Origin: Candidatus Rifleibacteriota bacterium | GTDB lineage: Bacteria > Riflebacteria > Ozemobacteria > Ozemobacterales > Ozemobacteraceae | NCBI GenBank assembly: GCA_022704885.1 | Contig: JAKJFO010000069.1 | Coordinates: 1 to 18,766, forward strand | Direction of reading: 5' to 3' | DNA: 18,766 nucleotides | Part shown: positions 14,464-18,766 of the stretch, one piece after another | Position numbering within the stretch: position 1 is the first letter of the stretch | Layout of the letters: each line of letters starts with the position of its first letter | Notes under the pieces: generated by a model | What the model was told of the DNA's origin: nothing | What the model saw: only the letters and a program-made list of their open reading frames with translations | Databases searched by the model: none | Made by a program: the position numbers and the translations under genes

Positions 14464-14493
14464 GAAAAAAAGCTCCCCGCGTTGGCGGGGAGC
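14464..14493 (-). terminator. Intrinsic terminator of the arginine deiminase gene
   Basis: On the minus strand a 9-bp perfect stem (GCTCCCCGC with GCGGGGAGC, 4-nt loop) is followed by seven T residues, 24 nt after the stop codon at 14517. Confidence 0.9.
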
Positions 14494-14516
14494 CTCTGTG
14501 GCATCACTATACAGGA

Positions 14517-15863
14517 TCAGCGTTCGTTATGAATCTGTTTGAAGCGGTTGCGAACTGCCTGCACTTTGTTAACCTGTTCTCTGGTGAGAATGGTGCGGTA
14601 TGGGTCGCGCAGAACGTTGGTTCCGCAATGGATTTCGCCCATTGAAGTGTGATAGGGAGTGTCATCGACGAAGTGTACTTTGTTGCCCTGAGCCTTCAGG
14701 CGAGCTTCGATGGCTTTGTCGAAAGAGGGGATGCGAGTTGCCGGCACGATCAAATGGTCACGTACGACCAGCAGATTGACGACTCCGGGTAGGAATGCAC
14801 AGCAGCGTCTCGGGCTGGTAGTGCCCGAACCTTCGAAAAGAGTCGGCCACGATACTTCTTCGAAATCACGATTGTAATCTTTTGAAGTATTGCGGATAAA
14901 CTGTTTCATGCGGCCGACATTATCTTCGATAATGTCATTGATTGCATAGTTGAGAGCGATGAAGTCGCCTTCGCGGGTGCCTTTGCCGGCAGTCGGATCA
15001 TCGAGCTGGGCGACAAGAAGTTTTTTGACCTTGAGCAAAAAGTCTCGGTCATAACCACTGATCTGTGCCAGGTCTGAATCTGGAGAGTTCCTGATCAGTT
15101 CGAAAGCATAGGCAGTGTCGGCTCTGACCACTGAGTAGCCACCTGGGGCCCACGCGGTAGGAATGAACATGACATATTCGTCGATGTGTCCAACTGTGAG
15201 CCATGAAGTATCGCCAAGGAACATGCGGTTTTTGTAACCATTGTCTTCGAAAAACTTTTTGCACGGGCCGGTGATGGTGCTGCCGGCGACCATGATGTCG
15301 TCAAACGGCGCTACTTCGAGATTTCCGCCGTAATCACCATGTGACTGGGCCCCCGACGGGTTTTTAAAATATACCAGATCCCACATGTCGGCGAGAACGC
15401 CAGGCAGTCTTGCCAGGCCGCGGCCGCGGTTAGAGTCGAATACGGCCGAAACGAGCTTGCCAGAGTCTTTTAGTTCAGCGGCGCAGATTTCCATGCAGTC
15501 CTGCATCCAGATGTCAGAACTGGAGAATTTTGAGTTTACTTCTACGTATTTTGCTGCTTCCTGGGCTGATATGCCAAGTGCAGAAATTGGGTCACCGCCG
15601 CCAGAAATGATGTGCAGTTTGACAATGTCGTCACCACTGAGCTGGCTGCTTTCGTTGATGTACTTGATTACGTTGTAGAGGTCTTTAACGAATTTCTGGG
15701 TGTTGTAGGCAGAAACCACCAGGACCTTGTTGGGAAGGTGGTTGTTATTGACGAGTTTGATTCGGCTGACTTCACTCAGCGGGGGGGCGGCAAACAATGT
15801 ACCGCTATAACATACCGATAAAAGCACGAAAAGACAAAGACTATGACGCCAGTTCATTCTCAT
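14517..15863 (-). CDS. Secreted protein-arginine deiminase (PAD) family enzyme
   Basis: The 448-residue protein has a Sec signal peptide (1-26, hydrophobic LCLFVLLSVCYSG, cleavage near LFAA) and then a PAD catalytic domain. PADs hydrolyse peptidyl-arginine to citrulline and ammonia. All catalytic residues have counterparts: D122 (IWMQDCMEI), H226 and D228 (WLTVGHIDEY), and C413 (GEIHCGTNV). Substrate-binding arginines R146 and R148 are in DSNRGRGL. Ligands of calcium site 1 in human PAD4 appear kept (Q121, E125, E183 in GGNLEVAP). Site 2 looks incomplete (Glu351 counterpart is C123, Asn373 counterpart G147). The two N-terminal immunoglobulin-like domains of vertebrate PADs are absent. It is the vertebrate-type family, not agmatine deiminase or the Porphyromonas PPAD type. 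The ATG at 15863 was chosen by its ribosome site. Confidence 0.93.
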   Translation of the reverse strand: MRMNWRHSLCLFVLLSVCYSGTLFAAPPLSEVSRIKLVNNNHLPNKVLVVSAYNTQKFVKDLYNVIKYINESSQLSGDDIVKLHIISGGGDPISALGISAQEAAKYVEVNSKFSSSDIWMQDCMEICAAELKDSGKLVSAVFDSNRGRGLARLPGVLADMWDLVYFKNPSGAQSHGDYGGNLEVAPFDDIMVAGSTITGPCKKFFEDNGYKNRMFLGDTSWLTVGHIDEYVMFIPTAWAPGGYSVVRADTAYAFELIRNSPDSDLAQISGYDRDFLLKVKKLLVAQLDDPTAGKGTREGDFIALNYAINDIIEDNVGRMKQFIRNTSKDYNRDFEEVSWPTLFEGSGTTSPRRCCAFLPGVVNLLVVRDHLIVPATRIPSFDKAIEARLKAQGNKVHFVDDTPYHTSMGEIHCGTNVLRDPYRTILTREQVNKVQAVRNRFKQIHNER

Positions 15864-15869
15864 TACTCT

Positions 15870-15876
15870 CCTCCTT
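15870..15876 (-). promoter_or_regulatory. Ribosome binding site deciding the start of the arginine deiminase
   Basis: A perfect AAGGAGG is 6 nt before the ATG at 15863. The longest frame begins at a GTG (15890) upstream of this site, but that would place charged residues before the signal peptide and leave the strong site unused. Confidence 0.85.
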
Positions 15877-15925
15877 GGCTCATTACACACTTATTGTCCA
15901 GCGTTATCAATGAATACATGAACAA

Positions 15926-15953
15926 ATTATACACTCTGATCTGATTTTTTCAA
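15926..15953 (-). promoter_or_regulatory. Sigma-70 promoter of the arginine deiminase gene
   Basis: On the minus strand TTGAAA (15948-15953) is followed after 16 nt by a perfect TATAAT (15926-15931). The leader to the ATG at 15863 would be about 55 nt. It lies just downstream of the sigma factor gene; no terminator hairpin was seen between them, so read-through is also possible. Confidence 0.65.
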
Positions 15954-15996
15954 AGGGGGGCACAGCAGTTTTTTTTCAACGTAATTCTCAAAAACA

Positions 15997-17523
15997 TTAA
16001 TCATCAGGTTGCAGGTGAGTTATCAGCTCGTGCTGTTGCAGTTGCTGCAGGGCCTGATGCAGCAGCTGGCGACAACGTTCGCGCGAGATATCGAGTCTTC
16101 TGCCGATCTCGGCGAGGCTGAGCTGTTCTTTGGCAAATCCGTAAAAATTGGTCACCACATAGCGCAACCTCTCTGGAAGTTCTTCTATCGCTTTTTGTAC
16201 CGCTTCGTTTTTGAGATTCTCAAGTGCCTGCTCTTCTGGCGAAAGGTTTTTTTTATCGGCGAGATAGTATTCAAGTGTACCTTCTTCGTCGTCTTCGCCG
16301 GTTTTAGCATAAATTGATACCGGCGTCTGGGTGATATTAAGAACGCTGAGAATCTTTTCTTCATCGAGTCCTGCCAGTTTGGACAATTCTTTAAGACTGG
16401 GAGGGCGCTGGAACTGGTTTTCGAATTCCTGAATCTGTCGGCGCAATTTATGTGCAACGGTCAGCAGATGATGCGGAATTTTGAGGGCAGAACCCTGGTT
16501 TGCTACGGCTTTTTGCATGTAATAGCGTACCCAGTAGGCGGCATAGGTCGAAAAGCGGTAGCCGAGTGTGTAGTCGAATTTGGCGATAGCTTTGATCAGG
16601 CCGATGTTGCCTTCCTGAATCAGATCCATGATGCCGAGACTGCCACCAGAAAACTTTTTGGCGATACGCAATACCAGCTTGAGGTTAGCCATCAGAAACA
16701 CTTCTGAGGCATCGCGATCACCGGCAATCTTCTTGGCCAGTTCCAGCTCTTCTTTTCGAGTAAGCGGCTTTCTGGCCAGTTCGGCAAGATAGATGTCGAC
16801 AAGAGTGTTGCGCTTGATGCGGTCGGCGGTGACAATCTTGAGCTTTTTCTTTTCAATTATGTCTTCGAACAGACCCTCGTGCAGAATGCCGATGTCCCAG
16901 CCCTTTTTTACGAAACACTCATCGCAGACTCGGCTGGTGCAGGTTATCTGCTGCTTTTCTTCAGCGCTGCGCCGCGAAAAAAACCTGAAGCATTGAATTA
17001 TCTGCTGCTGCCTGACCGGGCAGTCTGGATTCGGGCAGTCGATCAGTTCATGACAGAAACGAAATCCTTTCTGACCGACCTGCTTGTCTTCTTCTTCTTT
17101 AGAGCTCTCTTCCGCAACCGGAATGAGTTCAAGTCCGGCTGAGATGTCTTCGTTGCTTTCATCAGGCACTTCTGTATCGACTGGCGCAGTTTCGCCTGTT
17201 GTCACTTCTGCTGTAACAGTCTTTTCATCATGACTGACAGTCTCAGGAGGCTCCTTGATTTCGGGGGGCATTGCGGCGGGTTCTTCTGCCGGCATGAGAC
17301 TCTCGGGAGTTGGATCAGGCACTTCGGGGAACATGGCTTCATTGATAAGCCCGATTTCCCAGCCGAGGCGATAATTGCAGCGATCGCAGGGCGCATAGGG
17401 GCAATCTTCATTTGTTATCGGGTGTTGCAGCTTCTGTTCGAGAAATACCCAGCAGCGCATGATCTGATGTCTCTGCACGGGACAGTCATATCTTGGACAT
17501 CTATGCGCTTCATAACAGTACAT
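15997..17523 (-). CDS. Sigma-70 family factor with two N-terminal seven-cysteine modules
   Basis: The 508-residue protein would direct RNA polymerase to promoters. The sigma part (about 239-500) is complete. Region 1.2 is VDIYLAELARKPLTRKEELELAKKI. Region 2 is LKLVLRIAKKFSGGSLGIMDLIQEGNIGLIKAIAKFD and then FSTYAAYWVRYYMQKAV. Region 3 is at 355-403. Region 4 has an LSLAEIGRRLDISRERCRQLL helix-turn-helix at 468-488. It lacks a sigma-A-like region 1.1. Instead, two Cys modules lie at 3-65 (C3, 9, 14, 24, 41, 46, 49) and 157-219 (C157, 163, 168, 178, 195, 200, 203). Each ends in a GW[ED]IG motif; an acidic Pro/Glu-rich linker joins them. The cysteine spacing is identical. The modules resemble the small CWE...CP...CW Cys-rich units on bacterial signalling proteins. 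It starts 8 nt after the transporter stop with no clear ribosome site, suggesting coupled translation. Confidence 0.92.
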   Translation of the reverse strand: MYCYEAHRCPRYDCPVQRHQIMRCWVFLEQKLQHPITNEDCPYAPCDRCNYRLGWEIGLINEAMFPEVPDPTPESLMPAEEPAAMPPEIKEPPETVSHDEKTVTAEVTTGETAPVDTEVPDESNEDISAGLELIPVAEESSKEEEDKQVGQKGFRFCHELIDCPNPDCPVRQQQIIQCFRFFSRRSAEEKQQITCTSRVCDECFVKKGWDIGILHEGLFEDIIEKKKLKIVTADRIKRNTLVDIYLAELARKPLTRKEELELAKKIAGDRDASEVFLMANLKLVLRIAKKFSGGSLGIMDLIQEGNIGLIKAIAKFDYTLGYRFSTYAAYWVRYYMQKAVANQGSALKIPHHLLTVAHKLRRQIQEFENQFQRPPSLKELSKLAGLDEEKILSVLNITQTPVSIYAKTGEDDEEGTLEYYLADKKNLSPEEQALENLKNEAVQKAIEELPERLRYVVTNFYGFAKEQLSLAEIGRRLDISRERCRQLLHQALQQLQQHELITHLQPDD

Positions 17524-17531
17524 TCAGTGCT

Positions 17532-18458
17532 TCATTTTCCCGATTCTTTTGGCAGAAGCCAGATTCCTGCAAATATCAGGGCTGCTCCGACGAACCCCGC
17601 ATAAGAAAGCGACTCACCGAGCCAGAGCCAGCCGATGACAACTCCCCCCAGCGGCTGGGCGTAGAGTGTTACCGCCATGACACCGGCGTCGGTGAATTTC
17701 AGAATAATGTTCCAGAGGACAAAAGCCAGAGCGTTACAGATTACGCCCAGATACATTATTGCAATTAGTGACTCTCTTGTAAAGTTTATCGGCCAGATTT
17801 TCCTCAATTCACAATAGACGATCGGGGCAAGTAATATTGCTCCGATGAAAAAGCTGAAGGCAGTGGCTCTGACAGCGCCTGTTCTCTGTGCGACAGGCTT
17901 CATGAGAATTGAATATACGGCAAAGAGAAAGGTCGAGACGATGACCATAAGGTCGCCGAGAAACTCGCCTGAACTGCTGATTTCTGCGATCAGCTGGCCT
18001 GGCGATTTATCGCCGAGCATTAAAACGAGCGCTCCGATGATAGATAACAGGGTCGCCCAGACTGTTTTGCGGCTCAGGTGTTCTTTAAGAAAAATGACCG
18101 CCAGGATGATTGTAAATACCGGCTCAAGCGAGGCAGCAATCGAAGTCTTGGTTGAGGAGGTCATGGTCAACCCCTGATTTAGAAGCAGGTTCGATATTGC
18201 GAGGCCAAAAGCTCCGATTAGAAACAGATTGAGCCAGTCCTGAGCCGAGATCGCGCTTTTTTTGCGACCAGGCAGAAGCACCAGGAAGAGTCCGCCCAGA
18301 AAAAACCTCATGAATGCAAGTGTCGATGGTGGAACGACATCGAGAGCATACTTGGCTACCGCGTAAGAGGCGCCCCAGCATAAATTTATCACCAGCAGAA
18401 TGATCAATGCGCTGCCGGCAGAAAGTTTGTACTGGTGCTGAGATTCTTCTGCCGTCAT
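17532..18458 (-). CDS. EamA-family (DMT superfamily) transporter
   Basis: The 308-residue integral membrane protein has about ten helices in two EamA repeats. The first opens with LVINLCWGASYAVAKYALD and contains the conserved PSTLAFMRFFLGG and LEPVFTIILAVIFLKEHLS. The second contains FLFAVYSILMKPVAQRTGA, LAFVLWNIILKFTDAGVMAVTLYAQPLGGVVIGWLWLGESLS. Family members export or import metabolites or amino acids; the substrate cannot be told from sequence. Its ATG overlaps the stop of the ABC ATPase gene by 4 nt (ATGA), and it ends 8 nt before the sigma factor gene, so all three form one operon. Confidence 0.93.
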   Translation of the reverse strand: MTAEESQHQYKLSAGSALIILLVINLCWGASYAVAKYALDVVPPSTLAFMRFFLGGLFLVLLPGRKKSAISAQDWLNLFLIGAFGLAISNLLLNQGLTMTSSTKTSIAASLEPVFTIILAVIFLKEHLSRKTVWATLLSIIGALVLMLGDKSPGQLIAEISSSGEFLGDLMVIVSTFLFAVYSILMKPVAQRTGAVRATAFSFFIGAILLAPIVYCELRKIWPINFTRESLIAIMYLGVICNALAFVLWNIILKFTDAGVMAVTLYAQPLGGVVIGWLWLGESLSYAGFVGAALIFAGIWLLPKESGK

Positions 18459-18766
18459 ATAATCTGGGGCTGAAGCGCTGATTCCTCTTCGGTTATTTTC
18501 AAAAATACCTCTTCGAGGTTATTGCCCGGCAGGCTGGCCCGTCGCTGCAATTCAGCCATGTTGCCGAGAGCGACTATGTCGCCCTGTCTGATGATTGCAA
18601 TCCGGTTGCAGAGATCCTGGGCTACCGATAGAGTATGAGTGGTGAGAAAAACCGTTTTGCCTTCTGCAATCAGTCTTTTGAAAAAGTTCTTGGCGAGTTT
18701 AACGCTTTTGGGGTCAAGGCCTACTGTGGGTTCATCGACTACGAAAATCTCAGGATCGTGCAGTAT
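18455..18766 (-). CDS. ABC transporter ATP-binding protein, C-terminal part
   Basis: The last 103 residues of an ABC ATPase; the start lies beyond the window edge. Translating from 18766 gives Walker B and D-loop in IFVVDEPTVGLDP, the switch histidine in FLTTHTLSVAQDLC, then IAIIRQGDIVALGNMAELQ and a C-terminal LEEVFLKIT. That tail is typical of ABC-2-type export ATPases (drug, polysaccharide or Na+ export; DrrA/CcmA-like). The Walker A and signature motifs are outside the window. It is the upstream member of the operon with the EamA transporter (4-nt overlap) and sigma factor. Confidence 0.93.
   Translation of the reverse strand: MLHDPEIFVVDEPTVGLDPKSVKLAKNFFKRLIAEGKTVFLTTHTLSVAQDLCNRIAIIRQGDIVALGNMAELQRRASLPGNNLEEVFLKITEEESALQPQII

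Larger units (their letters stand above)
14194..14516. other. 323-nt intergenic region without a gene
   Basis: It contains, from left to right, the leader and promoter of the HBD-ackA operon, a degenerate copy of the intergenic repeat (14330-14432), and the terminator of the arginine deiminase gene (14464-14493). Short reading frames cross it, but none has a ribosome site or convincing composition. Confidence 0.8.

Noticed and set aside
14517..15863. Agmatine deiminase or Porphyromonas-type PPAD
   Set aside because: The WLTVGHIDEY, GGNLEVAP and GEIHCGTNV blocks match the vertebrate-type PAD catalytic domain.
1..18766. CRISPR arrays, tRNA genes, insertion sequences, prophage genes
   Set aside because: No regularly spaced direct repeats, cloverleaf-like sequence, transposase or integrase motifs were found on either strand.

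Overview
The window suggests a free-living, Gram-negative-type (diderm) bacterium of roughly balanced GC. Its genes include the MEP isoprenoid pathway, type IV pilin-like proteins, exported proteins with Sec signals, acetate kinase and a sigma-70 family factor. The many Cys-rich and zinc-ribbon modules, the SUMF1-fold protein and the unusual pseudopilins fit an uncultured lineage such as Candidatus Riflebacteria. That placement is inference from gene style, not a demonstrated assignment. No tRNA, rRNA, transposase, integrase, CRISPR array or phage module was seen.

Layout. Positions 2-1053 (+) hold the end of dxr and all of ispF, overlapping by one base. They converge with no gap on a minus-strand three-gene pseudopilin operon (4454 to 1054): a PilW/GspJ-like protein, a 600-residue pseudopilin carrying a C-terminal Cys/His peptidase domain, and a PilX-like protein carrying a C-terminal SH3-like domain. 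A divergent plus-strand block (4730-10748) follows: a small membrane coiled-coil protein, a LysM lipoprotein-like/secreted protein, an SNF2/RapA-type helicase with an overlapping partner gene, a small membrane protein, and a voltage-gated-type K+ channel with a zinc ribbon. Next comes a secreted zinc-ribbon/SUMF1-fold protein, ending at a strong bidirectional terminator (12004-12043).

The rest is on the minus strand. A divergent 3-hydroxyacyl-CoA dehydrogenase homologue and ackA (14193 to 12059) share a good sigma-70 promoter. A secreted protein-arginine deiminase (15863 to 14517) has its own promoter and terminator. A tightly packed operon (18766 to 15997) contains an ABC ATPase (partial), an EamA transporter and a sigma factor whose N terminus carries two seven-cysteine modules.

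The most unusual material is (1) a putative peptidoglycan hydrolase and an SH3 wall-binding module placed on two adjacent pseudopilins, (2) a sigma factor with tandem Cys modules of exactly identical spacing, suggesting direct metal or redox sensing by the sigma factor, (3) a stand-alone secreted homologue of the catalytic domain of vertebrate PADs, and (4) an HBD-like protein that has lost two of four active-site residues.
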